Below, in pieces: positions 53,457-63,283 of a DNA stretch of 64,000 nucleotides (positions within the stretch are counted from its first letter, which is position 1; each line of letters begins with the position of its first letter). The position numbers and the translations under genes were made by a program. The notes below the pieces were generated by a model. The model saw only the letters and a program-made list of their open reading frames with translations. It was not told where the DNA came from and ran no database searches. The DNA is from Sulfurihydrogenibium sp. YO3AOP1 (lineage in GTDB: Bacteria > Aquificota > Aquificia > Aquificales > Hydrogenothermaceae): the NCBI RefSeq assembly GCF_000020325.1, contig NC_010730.1, positions 1,509,501 to 1,573,500 of the forward strand, in the 5' to 3' direction.

Positions 53457-53890
53457 ATGGATTTAACACCTTTATTCACTATAATCGGATTATTCATATT
53501 AATTTTAGTAGCTTTAATAGTTAAAGGTATCACATCATCTGATAGTACTGTATCATCCGATTCTTTTTATTCTTACGATGATTCAAGAAATTTTTATCAT
53601 CTTACCGATTACTCATCAGACTGGTATCAGACGATAATTCAGACTCTTCAAAAAGCTCATCTTTAATTTCAGGTAGTGACGATTATTTAAATTCAAACTC
53701 TTCAGACTATCTTACAGACCCTGCTTATGCTTGTCTACCCGGGAATATTTACCATGATACAATTTGCGAAAGTTCTTTTTCAAGTTCAAGTTTTGATGAC
53801 TCTTTTAGCTCATCTTGGAGTTCTTGGGACAGCTCATGGGATAGCTCCTCTTGGGATTCTTGGAGTAGTTCAAGCAGTAGTGATTGGTAA
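53457..53890 (+). pseudogene. Second membrane-anchored Asp/Ser/Trp-rich gene, frameshifted
   Basis: Starts at ATG 53457 (GGGAGG site eight bases upstream; a GTG at 53448 lies in that site). One membrane helix is followed by a Ser/Asp/Tyr-rich region. The frame closes at 53664-53666, but the same composition continues in the minus-1 frame from about 53621 to the stop at 53888-53890, ending in repeated SSWDS units and SDW. One missing base near 53618-53627 explains this. No homopolymer lies at the break, so it looks like a real frameshift; an AAAAA run at 53650-53654 could allow slippage in translation. Confidence 0.7.
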
Positions 53891-53892
53891 AA

Positions 53893-55788
53893 TTATAATT
53901 TTTCTATCATCTTTTTTAATCTCTCATAATCAGCCTTGCTTAATTTTTTATCTTTATATACATAACTTTCAAGCTCTCTTGCAAATGTTAAAAGTTTTTG
54001 CTTAAGCTCTGCATTCTCTACTCTTGAGATAAACTCTTCCAATCCTTCGTTTCCCTTTCTTTCATAGCCATACTTTTTTAATCTTTTATTTAATATATTT
54101 AGCAATCTTTTTTCATAAGGTTGTTTTAAGTATTTGATAGATAAAAATATTAAATAGCCTGCCAATAGCAAAATTATTGTAAAAATGAGATAGTTTTTGT
54201 TAAAGTTAAACTCTATCTTTTTAGAGTCTCTAATATTAGAAAAGCTTTTTTTAACTTTATTGAAAAGTTCAACTTGCTTAGAAAAATCATAGTTTACGAT
54301 AAAGGTTGTGTAGTAGTAATTTATAGTATCAAGCCAAAGTTTAAATTTGTTTAGCTTTTTCTCTCTTTCTATGATTGCATTTCTTGCTGCCGGTGTAGGG
54401 TCAAATCTTATCCAATGCTTGTTTATGTATGCTTCAGCCCAAACGTGTACATCTTTTTGTTTAACTATGTAGTAGTTGGCTGTTTGGTTGTAAGTAGCTG
54501 TCTTATAACCACCTACAAGCCTTGCAGGTATGCCGTTTAACCTAAGCAGTATAACCATTGATGATGCAAAATATTCACAGTTTCCTTGCTTTTTTACAAA
54601 CAGAAAGTCATAAATAGGGTCTTGGCTAACAGATAGGTTTTGTAATGAGTATGTATAACTTTTTAAAAACTTCTCTATGTTTTTTGCCGTTTCTTCTTTG
54701 TCATTTCCATTTAAATCTTTGGCTAATTTGATTATAGATTCATTTAATTTCGGAAGCTGTAAGTATTCATCCATAGACTTTAACTCTTCATAGTATCTAT
54801 CATTGATAAAAGAAATACCCGAGTATTTAATTTTGTTAAATATAGGTTTATCAACAACGTATGTTTTATCCATTCTTGGAGTAATAAAATAGCCGCTTAT
54901 CTGTGATATTGCATACGGATATTCGACAGTAAATAAATAAATATCTGAATGTGGTTCTAAGTAAACTGTGTATTCATATTTTTTACCAAACAATCTTCTT
55001 GCTTTAACTGCTGAAAATAAATCCTTAGACATCCACTGTTTTCCATCAAAGTAATTCCAAGTTAAACCCCTTAAGTAAATTTCTCCGATATTCTCTCCCG
55101 AAACTCTCATTACGACAGAATCATCTTCTTGAATGTTGGAAACATCACCAAGTTTTACATCTTGAGAAAATCCGGTTGAAGCTTTTCCTTGACCTTGTAG
55201 AAAGTTTAAGAATGGATAATTACTTCTTGGTAGTGTAAAAAATAGAAAAATCATGAAAGGAATAGAAAGTAGTGGAATAATAGCTGTTTTTATCAAAATT
55301 CTTTTTATTACGCTAATATCTAACTCTATCTCTTTATTCTGCTGGTAGTATGTTAAAAGTATTACTGATGCGTTTATAAAAAAGATTAATATCAAAAGAT
55401 ATAGTAAAAATATCATGCTGGTTGAAAGAATTGTGTATCCTGCAAAAAGCAGAATAATTAACAAATATATCTGCATGTAATCTCTGAATGCTTTTTCTTC
55501 AAGAAGTTTTAAACCAAGTAAGACTAGAAGAGTTTCCACCGAAGGCTGAACGATATTGTCAGGATTTATTCTTAAAACCAATAATATTACAAATAAAATA
55601 CCGGTAATGTTTATAAACGTTCTATTTATGTTTAAAGGCTTTTTAAAATCTTTGTAGGCTGAAAGTGCATATAAAGCTATAAAAATAAAGCTGTATGCTA
55701 GACTAACTTCTTTAAAAATTAAAAGAAAAATAAATAGACTTCCTACGTAAGCATTTATCTTAACTATGTTTTCAACCGATAGCTTCAT
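53893..55788 (-). CDS. Transglutaminase-like membrane protein (TgpA/DUF3488 type)
   Basis: 631 aa. About five to six membrane helices (1-190) precede an extracytoplasmic transglutaminase-core domain with the catalytic Cys in KQGNCEYFASSMV, His in VHVWAEAYI and Asp in WIRFDPTPAA. A last membrane helix (about 525-545) and a cytoplasmic tail (DUF4129-like) follow. Third member of the common MoxR-DUF58-TgpA set. It converges on the Asp/Ser/Trp-rich gene, leaving only two bases between stops. Confidence 0.92.
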   Translation of the reverse strand: MKLSVENIVKINAYVGSLFIFLLIFKEVSLAYSFIFIALYALSAYKDFKKPLNINRTFINITGILFVILLVLRINPDNIVQPSVETLLVLLGLKLLEEKAFRDYMQIYLLIILLFAGYTILSTSMIFLLYLLILIFFINASVILLTYYQQNKEIELDISVIKRILIKTAIIPLLSIPFMIFLFFTLPRSNYPFLNFLQGQGKASTGFSQDVKLGDVSNIQEDDSVVMRVSGENIGEIYLRGLTWNYFDGKQWMSKDLFSAVKARRLFGKKYEYTVYLEPHSDIYLFTVEYPYAISQISGYFITPRMDKTYVVDKPIFNKIKYSGISFINDRYYEELKSMDEYLQLPKLNESIIKLAKDLNGNDKEETAKNIEKFLKSYTYSLQNLSVSQDPIYDFLFVKKQGNCEYFASSMVILLRLNGIPARLVGGYKTATYNQTANYYIVKQKDVHVWAEAYINKHWIRFDPTPAARNAIIEREKKLNKFKLWLDTINYYYTTFIVNYDFSKQVELFNKVKKSFSNIRDSKKIEFNFNKNYLIFTIILLLAGYLIFLSIKYLKQPYEKRLLNILNKRLKKYGYERKGNEGLEEFISRVENAELKQKLLTFARELESYVYKDKKLSKADYERLKKMIEKL

Positions 55789-56653
55789 CTTTCATTCCGT
55801 ATAATGCAAGCTTTGTAAGAAGTTTATGTCTATCTGATTTATCTTGTAGATTATAGGTTGTATTTTCTACTTTTACAAATATGTTTTCAAACTTTTTATG
55901 ATTTACTGCTAAGTAAGTGATGCAGGATATTTTTGATTCTAAATCTATGTTTATCTTTTCAAATTCTATTATGGTTGGCGTTGATTGGATGGATGACAGG
56001 ACTTTTTCTTTTAGATTTTCCGATTTCGTCGAAGCCTTCCAATCTATGTACTTAACCGGCGTTCCAAAATTGTAATCTCTAAGTCCTAAAAAGTCTCCTT
56101 CGTATCCTTGCTTTTCTATAACCTGACCTTCTGATTTTTGCTTAGCTTTAAATTTGTAGTCTGATATTTGAAATAAATTGCATTCTTTTGGCTCCGGAAA
56201 AACTACTTTTTTAGCATCTACTTTTACAGTAAAACATCTTTCAAAAAAGTTAAAAGGAAAAACTGAACAGGCTTTGGCTTCTTTTATGATAAAAATACCT
56301 CTTTGAACAACTGATATTTTTAGCTTTCCTTCTCCGTATTTTTCTGCATACGGAATTAGCACACTTTTATTGTTTATTGATACTTTAATCAAAAACATTG
56401 GCATAAAGGCTTTTTTGTTTATTGCTTTAACGGTTAGATAAAACTCTTTTTTTGCAAAAACTTCCTCCGGAAATTCTACCCATATGTCTATTTTAGATAT
56501 ATTTCTCTTTCCAAAATATCCTGAAATTCCCATAAAGCTAAGTAAGGTCGAAACTATCAAAAATAGTAAGTTGTTTCCTGTGTTTACAGCAGCAATACCA
56601 AGAACTATGGTAATGAGGATATAAAGCCAACCTGCTTTTGTTATCTTTATCAT
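55772..56653 (-). CDS. DUF58 domain protein
   Basis: 293 aa. Two membrane helices near the N-terminus (about 8-45) and a DUF58 block DFLGLRDYNFGTPVKYIDWKASTKSENL, the family hallmark (usually R-x-Y-x-x-G-D-x-x-R-x-I-x-W). Works with MoxR and a TgpA-type protein; the complex is poorly understood. It overlaps both neighbours (4 and 17 bases). Confidence 0.92.
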   Translation of the reverse strand: MIKITKAGWLYILITIVLGIAAVNTGNNLLFLIVSTLLSFMGISGYFGKRNISKIDIWVEFPEEVFAKKEFYLTVKAINKKAFMPMFLIKVSINNKSVLIPYAEKYGEGKLKISVVQRGIFIIKEAKACSVFPFNFFERCFTVKVDAKKVVFPEPKECNLFQISDYKFKAKQKSEGQVIEKQGYEGDFLGLRDYNFGTPVKYIDWKASTKSENLKEKVLSSIQSTPTIIEFEKINIDLESKISCITYLAVNHKKFENIFVKVENTTYNLQDKSDRHKLLTKLALYGMKDEAIG

Positions 56654-57567
56654 ATAGGTGTTGGAATGCTTTCAACGATTGTTTTTATAATCTCTTCTTT
56701 TTGAGATTCATACTCTGGTTTGAAGATTACTCTGTGTGGAATTACATATTTATAAAGTTTTTTAATATCTTCAGGAATGATAAAATCTCTACCTTCCATG
56801 TACGCGTTTGTTTTGGCAGTGTTTACGATTGCAAGAGTTCCCCTTGTTGACAAACCGGACTCAAGATATTTACTCTCCCTGGTAGCCCATACAATATCAA
56901 GGATGTAGTCAGCTATTTTATCTGACACATAAACGTTTTTAATCTCTTCTTGAATTTTTATAATCTCTTCTTTTGTTATGAAAGGCTGTATTTTATAAAG
57001 TTCTTCTCTTTTACTACCACCTTTGATAATCTCTTTTTCTGCCTCTCTTGATGGGTATCCGATGGAGATTTTCATTAAAAATCTGTCTAACTGAGATTCT
57101 GGAAGGGGAAATGTTCCATACTGTTCTACCGGGTTTTGTGTTGCTATTACAAAAAATGGCTGTGGTAATTTATAAGTTTTTCCATCTACTGTAACCTGCT
57201 TTTCTCCCATTGCCTCAAGAAGTGCTGACTGAGTTTTTGGCGTTGCCCTGTTTATCTCATCAACAAGAATGATGTTATTGAAAATAGGACCGGGTTTAAA
57301 CTCAAACTCGTTTGCGTTTTTGTTATATATGGAAACTCCGATTATATCAGATGGTAGTAAGTCGGAAGTAGCTTGTACTCTTCCATAATCCAGCCCTAAG
57401 GTTTTAGCTATTCCTATAGCAAGGGTTGTTTTGCCAAGGCCGGGCAAGTCTTCTATCAAAAGATGTCCTTTTGAAAATAAACATATTAATGTAAGCTCAA
57501 TGGCTTTTTCTTTCCCGTGAAGATAGCTTGATAAAAAGTCTATTATGTTTTTAAACTCAAATCTCAT
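56650..57567 (-). CDS. MoxR-type AAA+ ATPase
   Basis: 305 aa. Walker A is LPGLGKTTLA, Walker B ILVDEINRA, followed by the QSALLEAMGEKQVT and ATQNPVEQYGTFPLPE blocks typical of MoxR. Acts as a chaperone-like ATPase for maturation of complexes, often with von Willebrand or DUF58 partners, the latter directly downstream here. Confidence 0.95.
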   Translation of the reverse strand: MRFEFKNIIDFLSSYLHGKEKAIELTLICLFSKGHLLIEDLPGLGKTTLAIGIAKTLGLDYGRVQATSDLLPSDIIGVSIYNKNANEFEFKPGPIFNNIILVDEINRATPKTQSALLEAMGEKQVTVDGKTYKLPQPFFVIATQNPVEQYGTFPLPESQLDRFLMKISIGYPSREAEKEIIKGGSKREELYKIQPFITKEEIIKIQEEIKNVYVSDKIADYILDIVWATRESKYLESGLSTRGTLAIVNTAKTNAYMEGRDFIIPEDIKKLYKYVIPHRVIFKPEYESQKEEIIKTIVESIPTPI

Positions 57568-57576
57568 AAATCACCT

Positions 57577-58422
57577 TTAAAATTCAATATTATCAATAAG
57601 CCTTGTATTTCCTATATATACCGCTACTGCCAACACGTCCGATTTTTTTACTTTATCTACCGGCTTTAATGTATTGCTATCAACGATTTCTACATACTGA
57701 ATTTCTTTTAGATGTTTTGCTTGGGATATTATCTGTCTTACTCTTTCTTTTATAAGATTTGGGTCTGTTATTCCATCTTCAAACATTCTTTTTGCTTCAA
57801 ACAATGCTTTGCTAATATTGAGTGCCGATTCTCTTTCTTCATCGGATAGATATTTATTTCGTGAAGACATAGCTAAACCATCCGGCTCTCTTACAACCGG
57901 ACAGCCAACTACATTGACCGGAAAGTTTAAATCTTTGACCATCCTTTGAATAACTTTAAGTTGCTGAAAATCTTTTTTTCCAAAGTATACATTGTCCGGA
58001 CAGACTATGTTAAAAAGCTTTGCTACAACTGTTGCTACACCTTTAAAATGACCCGGTCTAAAATCTCCACACAAACCTTTTGAAAGCTCTGCAACTTCAA
58101 CATAAGTTTGAAACCCGTCAGGGTACATTTCTTCATAGCTTGGATAGAATATATAATCTACATTTTCTTTTTCACAAAGACTTTTATCTCTTTCAAAGTC
58201 TCTTGGATATCTTCCGAAATCCTCGTTGGCTCCAAACTGTATTGGATTTACAAATATACTAACGACTGTAATATCGTTTTCTTTTTTGCTGCATCTGATT
58301 AAAGATAGATGCCCTTCATGAAGATAGCCCATGGTTGGAACAAAGCCTATTTTTTTACCTTGCTTTTTTAAAGATAGCATCAAAGTTTGCATTTGGCCTG
58401 GATTTGTAATTACTTCCATCAC
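57577..58422 (-). CDS. panC: Pantothenate synthetase
   Basis: 281-aa ATP-dependent ligase joining pantoate and beta-alanine. The HIGH-like motif is PTMGYLHEGHLSL, followed by VSIFVNPIQF, YFGKKDFQQL and the AMSSRNKYL (KMSKS-like) block. Overlaps the Spy-like gene by four bases (ATGA-type coupling). Confidence 0.96.
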   Translation of the reverse strand: MMEVITNPGQMQTLMLSLKKQGKKIGFVPTMGYLHEGHLSLIRCSKKENDITVVSIFVNPIQFGANEDFGRYPRDFERDKSLCEKENVDYIFYPSYEEMYPDGFQTYVEVAELSKGLCGDFRPGHFKGVATVVAKLFNIVCPDNVYFGKKDFQQLKVIQRMVKDLNFPVNVVGCPVVREPDGLAMSSRNKYLSDEERESALNISKALFEAKRMFEDGITDPNLIKERVRQIISQAKHLKEIQYVEIVDSNTLKPVDKVKKSDVLAVAVYIGNTRLIDNIEF

Positions 58423-58856
58423 ATACTGCCGGATGTTAAGTATTTGATAAACTTTTCGTTTTGACTTTTGTTTAGTATAGATTGAATTGCTTTAAATAAA
58501 TTTATATCTAAAACTGTAAGCTCTGTTTTTAACTTTGCTATTTCGATAATAAGATTTTTTATTTTCTGTGGGTCGTTAGATTTATAAACTGCATCTGTAA
58601 GTTCTGCCTCTTTGTCTTTTAAAATTCTTGCTTTTCCAAGCATTATTGGAAAGTATTTATCATACTCAGCTTTTATAAGTTCAATCTGTTTTGGAGATAA
58701 TTCCAAATCCATTTTTTGAAGTAAAGATGGATCATATGGTGTAAATCTCGCTACAAGATAGTATTTATCCATCCAAGCATAATCATTTTGAGAAGAGCTG
58801 AAAGATGGGCTTATCAATGTTAATAAAAACCCAAATCCAAAAATAAATTTTTTCAT
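58419..58856 (-). CDS. Spy/CpxP-like periplasmic LTxxQ protein
   Basis: 145 aa. A Sec signal peptide (about 1-21, ending SPSFSSS) is followed by an all-helical domain with an LTxxQ-type motif LSPKQIELI near residue 53. Such periplasmic proteins serve in envelope stress or metal resistance as chaperones. No Cys or His-rich metal site. Confidence 0.75.
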   Translation of the reverse strand: MKKFIFGFGFLLTLISPSFSSSQNDYAWMDKYYLVARFTPYDPSLLQKMDLELSPKQIELIKAEYDKYFPIMLGKARILKDKEAELTDAVYKSNDPQKIKNLIIEIAKLKTELTVLDINLFKAIQSILNKSQNEKFIKYLTSGSM

Positions 58857-58861
58857 TGTTT

Positions 58862-59527
58862 TTACCTCGTATATATCACAAATTTTTTAGCTCTTGGGTA
58901 TAGATTATCTATTAGATACCAACCTGCAAGAAATCCACCAATATGGGCATACCAAGCTACACCGCCAAGAGATGTTGGAATAAACATGGCTGATAAAACT
59001 TGAATAACAAACCAATAGCCTATAAAAAACCAAGCAGGAAGAGCAAAAATGAAGAATATAAACGGTGGAATAAATGCATAAACTCTTGCAAAGGGATAAA
59101 GCTTTCCGTAAGCCGCTATTATACCGCTAATTGCTCCGGATGCTCCAACCATAGGTATGTTTATATCTCCCATTAATATAGCAACTGCAGATTGAAGTAT
59201 TGCAGCAGCAAATCCGGACAAAAAATATAAAATTAAAAATCTAAATTTTCCAAGTGCATCTTCAACATTATTGCCAAAAATCCATAAAAATAGCATGTTT
59301 CCAAAAATATGTGCAATATCTCCATGAATAAACATATGTGTTATAAAATTTAAAAGATTAAAATGAATAAGGTCAAGAGGAAGAAGCCCATAAGTCCTAA
59401 CGAATATTTCAAGCTCTTCATCGGATAAACTCATTTCATGAAGAAAAACACCTACATTAACACCTATCAAAAGTAAAGTTATTAATGGGAATGACCTTGT
59501 AGGTACATCATCTTTAATTGGTATCAT
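58862..59527 (-). CDS. Rhomboid family intramembrane serine protease
   Basis: 221 aa with six to seven helices. The catalytic Ser is in GASGAISGII and the His in WYAHIGGFLAGW; a conserved HMFIHGDIAHIFGNMLFL helix precedes them. Cleaves membrane proteins within the bilayer; the substrate is unknown. Overlaps the MFS gene by 14 bases. Confidence 0.93.
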   Translation of the reverse strand: MIPIKDDVPTRSFPLITLLLIGVNVGVFLHEMSLSDEELEIFVRTYGLLPLDLIHFNLLNFITHMFIHGDIAHIFGNMLFLWIFGNNVEDALGKFRFLILYFLSGFAAAILQSAVAILMGDINIPMVGASGAISGIIAAYGKLYPFARVYAFIPPFIFFIFALPAWFFIGYWFVIQVLSAMFIPTSLGGVAWYAHIGGFLAGWYLIDNLYPRAKKFVIYTR

Positions 59528-60737
59528 TATTTAAAACCTCTTTTTTCTTAGGCATCTCCATTGTAGAAACTAAACCAAGCCAAATAACGGTTAGTATGAT
59601 TAAAAATATAAAATTAAAGTTTGCTGATTCATCTAATTTTAATAAATATCCACCAACAGCACCCCCAACAAAAGCACCAACAAACTGAGCAGTGTTAAAC
59701 ACTCCAGAAGCTGTTCCCTTAACATGCGGTTTTGCATACTTACTCATCAACGATGGCATGATTGGCTCTAACATCATAAATCCGGTAAAGTAGACAACAA
59801 TCGCTAAAACTGTAAGGTAGAAGTTATTTTTAAACATTAAAAACATTATAAATGAAACTATCAATACTAAAATTCCAAGCATTTTAACTTCTTTTATTTT
59901 ATTTTTCTTTTCGGCAATTATTGTAGATGGAACCATTATAGTTAATCCTACAAAAAACATAAGTAAGTAAATTTTCCATAAATCTTTTACATCAATCGTA
60001 TACTGATGGGCAAAGATAATAGGAACTGCTGTAAATACAGCCGTTAAAGTCATATGCAATACAAACATTCCAAAATCCATTTTTAGAAGATTTTTATCTT
60101 TTAAAACAATGCCTAAATATGAAGATGTAAACTCCGCATCATCATGGTGTTTAACTATAGGAGGCTCTTTTATTCCAAAGATTATGTAAGGCAGAGAAAT
60201 TAGACCAAGTATTCCTGTAAATGTAAATACGCCGGCTAAACCAAAATGAGAAGCAATCAGTGGTCCTAATACCATACCAAAAGCAAACGCCATACCAATA
60301 GATGCACCGATAGTAGCCATTGCTCTTGTTCTTATCTCTTCTCTTGTCATATCTGCAAGAAGTGCAATAACTACAGAAGAAACAGCACCTATACCTTGCA
60401 AAAATCTACCAATAATTAAAAGATGTATATTCTCTATACTTGCAGCATAGGCTGATAAAAAGCTGCCAAGAATAAATATTATTGTGCTTGTTATTATGAT
60501 TGGCTTTCTACCAATCTTATCACTCCAAAGCCCGTAAGGTATCTGAAAAATAGCTTGAGTAAGACCATAAGCACCTATTGCAAGACCAGCAAGAAATGCG
60601 TCTGAACCTGGCATATTCTTAGCGTAAATACTTAACACCGGTAAAGCTAAAAATAGCCCAAGCATTCTTAATGCAAAAATAAAAGCTAAACCTAAGGTAA
60701 TCTTCTTTTCTTCTGGTAAAAAATCTTTATCTATCAT
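59514..60737 (-). CDS. Major facilitator superfamily transporter
   Basis: 407 aa with 12 membrane segments. The MFS A-motif is [13 protein letters not shown] between helices 2 and 3. The sequence resembles YfcJ/tetracycline-type drug:proton antiporters, but the substrate cannot be read. Overlaps gpsA by four bases. Confidence 0.88.
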
Positions 60738-61732
60738 TTGTTTTCCTCCATAAATTCAAATTTGTATCCTCTGTTCATAAGCTCCATGGCAGCATCTTTT
60801 GGATTTAGATTCTCATAAAGAACTCTATAAACCTGATAAGATATTGGTAGCTCAATATTGTATTTATTTTTTATGTCATAAACTGCTTTTACTGTTGTAT
60901 AACCTTCTACAACTTGACCTACTTTTTTTAAAGCTTCTTCTACCGAGTATCCTTGACCAATAAGCATTCCAAACGTCCTATTTCTTGATAATTCTCCCGT
61001 TGCAGTCAAGACTAAATCTCCAAGTCCAGATAGTCCGTAAACTGTTTGTGGATTTCCACCATATATTTTTACTATCTTACTGATTTCATACAAGCCTCTT
61101 GTAATTAAACTTGCCCTTGCATTACTCCCAAAACCAAGTCCATCACTAATCCCGGCAGCTATTGCTATCACGTTTTTAATAGCTCCTCCAACTTCTGCAC
61201 CTACCAAATCATCAGAAAGATACACTCTAAAAGTCTTTGTATTTAAATAACTTAAAAGCTTATTACCTATTTCTGTATTTCCGGCCAAGACAACAGCCGT
61301 TGGCAGTCCTTTTATTACTTCCTTTGCAAATGATGGACCGGATAAAGCAAATATATATTTTCTATCAATACCCAGACTTTCTTCCATGATATCAGACACA
61401 AGCTTTAGACTTTCTATTTCTATTCCCTTAGATGCAGAAATTACGGGCTTATTTTCTATCTTTACTTTCGATAGTGTCTGTCTAATATACTGAGTAGGAA
61501 TTACTACGATGAGAATATCGCTTATATTTATCAATTCTTGTAAATCATATATTGGCTTAATGTTTGTATTTAGCTTAATATCCGGATGGTATTTTACATT
61601 TATGTTTGAATTTTTAACACTATCTAAAACTTCTTTATCTATATCCCAAATAAAAACATTTTCAAAATTAACACTAAGAATCTGGGCTAATGCAGTTCCC
61701 CAACTGCCAGCACCAATTACTCCTAAATTCAA
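60734..61732 (-). CDS. gpsA: Glycerol-3-phosphate dehydrogenase [NAD(P)+]
   Basis: 332 aa. Rossmann motif [13 protein letters not shown], catalytic Lys block [21 protein letters not shown] and substrate block [14 protein letters not shown] are intact. Makes sn-glycerol 3-phosphate for phospholipids. First gene of the eight-gene operon down to tgpA; its promoter region is bordered by a family 1 element. Confidence 0.96.
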
Positions 61733-61753
61733 ATTCTCCTCCGTAAAGTAGTC

Positions 61754-61979
61754 TATATAGTATTATATCAATATAACTTGAGTGAGAAATTAGTGATTTT
61801 TATAAAATTTAAAAATGAGATTCTTCGGACTAAAGTCCTCAGAATGACAGGAAAAAAGATTGAATGATAAGCATTAGAGAAAGATTAATCTTATTCGTCA
61901 TTCTGAGCGAAGCGAAGAATCTCCTACTTTTATGGAATTTCTCACCAAACGTGTAGGTTATATAGTATTATATCAATAT
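61754..61979. repeat. Family 1 element framed by a perfect 21-bp direct repeat
   Basis: The element (61775-61958) has ends ACTTGAGTGAGAAATTAG and AATTTCTCACC, both hairpin halves and the linker GATTGAATGATAAGCATTAG. The flanks at 61754-61774 and 61959-61979 are identical over 21 bases (TATATAGTATTATATCAATA then T). The duplicated flank contains TATTATAT, a promoter-like AT block upstream of gpsA. Confidence 0.9.
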
Positions 61980-62020
61980 GATTGCTTGAAAATCATAACC
62001 AAAATTCAATTTTTATCTTC

Positions 62021-63190
62021 TTACATTCCAGGCAATCTTGGAATTTTACCAAGTTTGGAAAGCTTATAATACATTCCCCAACCTTTTTTCATCCAATGTC
62101 CTATGATTGGAAGTGGTATTAGCATAGCTTTTTTATCATCCCTGTATGCAAGACCTCCGCCATTACCCATATCCATAAGACAGAGAATATTAATATGTTC
62201 AATGTAAGTTTTAGGATTTCCTTTTTCTAAACCTTCTTTTAAAGCAATATTATAAGCTGTATTTCTTGCCATAACTTCGGCTAGATGTCCTTGTTTTGCT
62301 TTCCATTCAGGACCTTCTAATGCAGCACTATCTCCAATTGCATAAATATCTTCACAATCTTTGACTTGATTAGTGGGCTCTATAATAATAAATCCGGCGT
62401 TTGTTTGTGGTAAATTTCCGGCTTTTATAGCAGGATGACCATCACCAGCAGGTGTAAATAAAGTTAAATCTGATTCAATTTTAGTTCCATCTTCAAGTAA
62501 AACACCATCAGAAGTAAACTCTACTATTTTCTTTCCAGTAATGGATTTAATATTAAGTTTTTTAAACATAGAATCCATCATTTTTAAAGCTGTTTCTCCA
62601 AGTCTTTCTCCGGGTTTTGGCATAGGAGCAAAAAATGTAAGTTCAAAGTTGTCTCTAATTTTTAACTTTCTCAGATAGTAATCAACATTAAATAAAACTT
62701 CAAATACAGGACCACCTCTTACAGCTTCTTTAGCATTTGGATTGCCGCCAAAACCAAAAGCTAATTTTCCACCCTTTTTCTGATTTATAAGTTCATCAAG
62801 TTTTTTTGTGTATTCTAAGGTTTCTTCAGGGGTCGAGCAAATAGAATAAGTATATTCAATACCTTTATGTTTTAGCTTTTGCTGACCAAGTGCAACAACA
62901 AGATAATCAAAATCCTTTCTTTCTCCGCCATTTTCAAGAGTAAAACTGTCTTTATTTACTTGTACCACCTTGTCTTTTACAAACTTAAATCCATGAGCGT
63001 TTGCTAAATCTTGCATCGGAATAATTACATCTTCAAGTTTTTTCTCTTTCGTTGGAATCCATATGGAAATTGGATAAATGTACAGATAGTCTCTATCTGA
63101 AATAAGCTCAACTTCAAAGTTATACTTTCTTAAGAAAATAGCACATTCAACGCCAGCAATACCGCCACCAAGAATAACAACTTTTTTCAT
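62021..63190 (-). CDS. Sulfide:quinone oxidoreductase-like flavoprotein
   Basis: 389 aa. Two dinucleotide folds: N-terminal ILGGGIAGVECA binds FAD, and the second FAD block is EDIYAIGDSAAL. Cysteines are at 16, 118, 279 and 337. Cys 118 and 337 fit the positions of two redox cysteines of SQR, but the middle Cys of the Aquifex-type enzyme (region of the GGPVFEVLFN block) is missing. The C-terminus has an amphipathic helix suited to membrane contact. It may oxidise sulfide with quinone, or be an FCSD-like or another NDH-2-type enzyme. Confidence 0.8.
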   Translation of the reverse strand: MKKVVILGGGIAGVECAIFLRKYNFEVELISDRDYLYIYPISIWIPTKEKKLEDVIIPMQDLANAHGFKFVKDKVVQVNKDSFTLENGGERKDFDYLVVALGQQKLKHKGIEYTYSICSTPEETLEYTKKLDELINQKKGGKLAFGFGGNPNAKEAVRGGPVFEVLFNVDYYLRKLKIRDNFELTFFAPMPKPGERLGETALKMMDSMFKKLNIKSITGKKIVEFTSDGVLLEDGTKIESDLTLFTPAGDGHPAIKAGNLPQTNAGFIIIEPTNQVKDCEDIYAIGDSAALEGPEWKAKQGHLAEVMARNTAYNIALKEGLEKGNPKTYIEHINILCLMDMGNGGGLAYRDDKKAMLIPLPIIGHWMKKGWGMYYKLSKLGKIPRLPGM

Positions 63191-63283
63191 TACACGTCCC
63201 CCTTTTAGTTAGTAATCATTAACCTAAATTATACCAAATTATACAAAATGCAAAATGATTTAATGCATATGTAATGATTTATT

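Noticed and set aside
53727-54005. 92-codon open frame overlapping the Asp/Ser/Trp-rich gene and tgpA
   Set aside because: It is a shadow of the Ser/Trp codon repeats in another frame and overlaps tgpA on the opposite strand.
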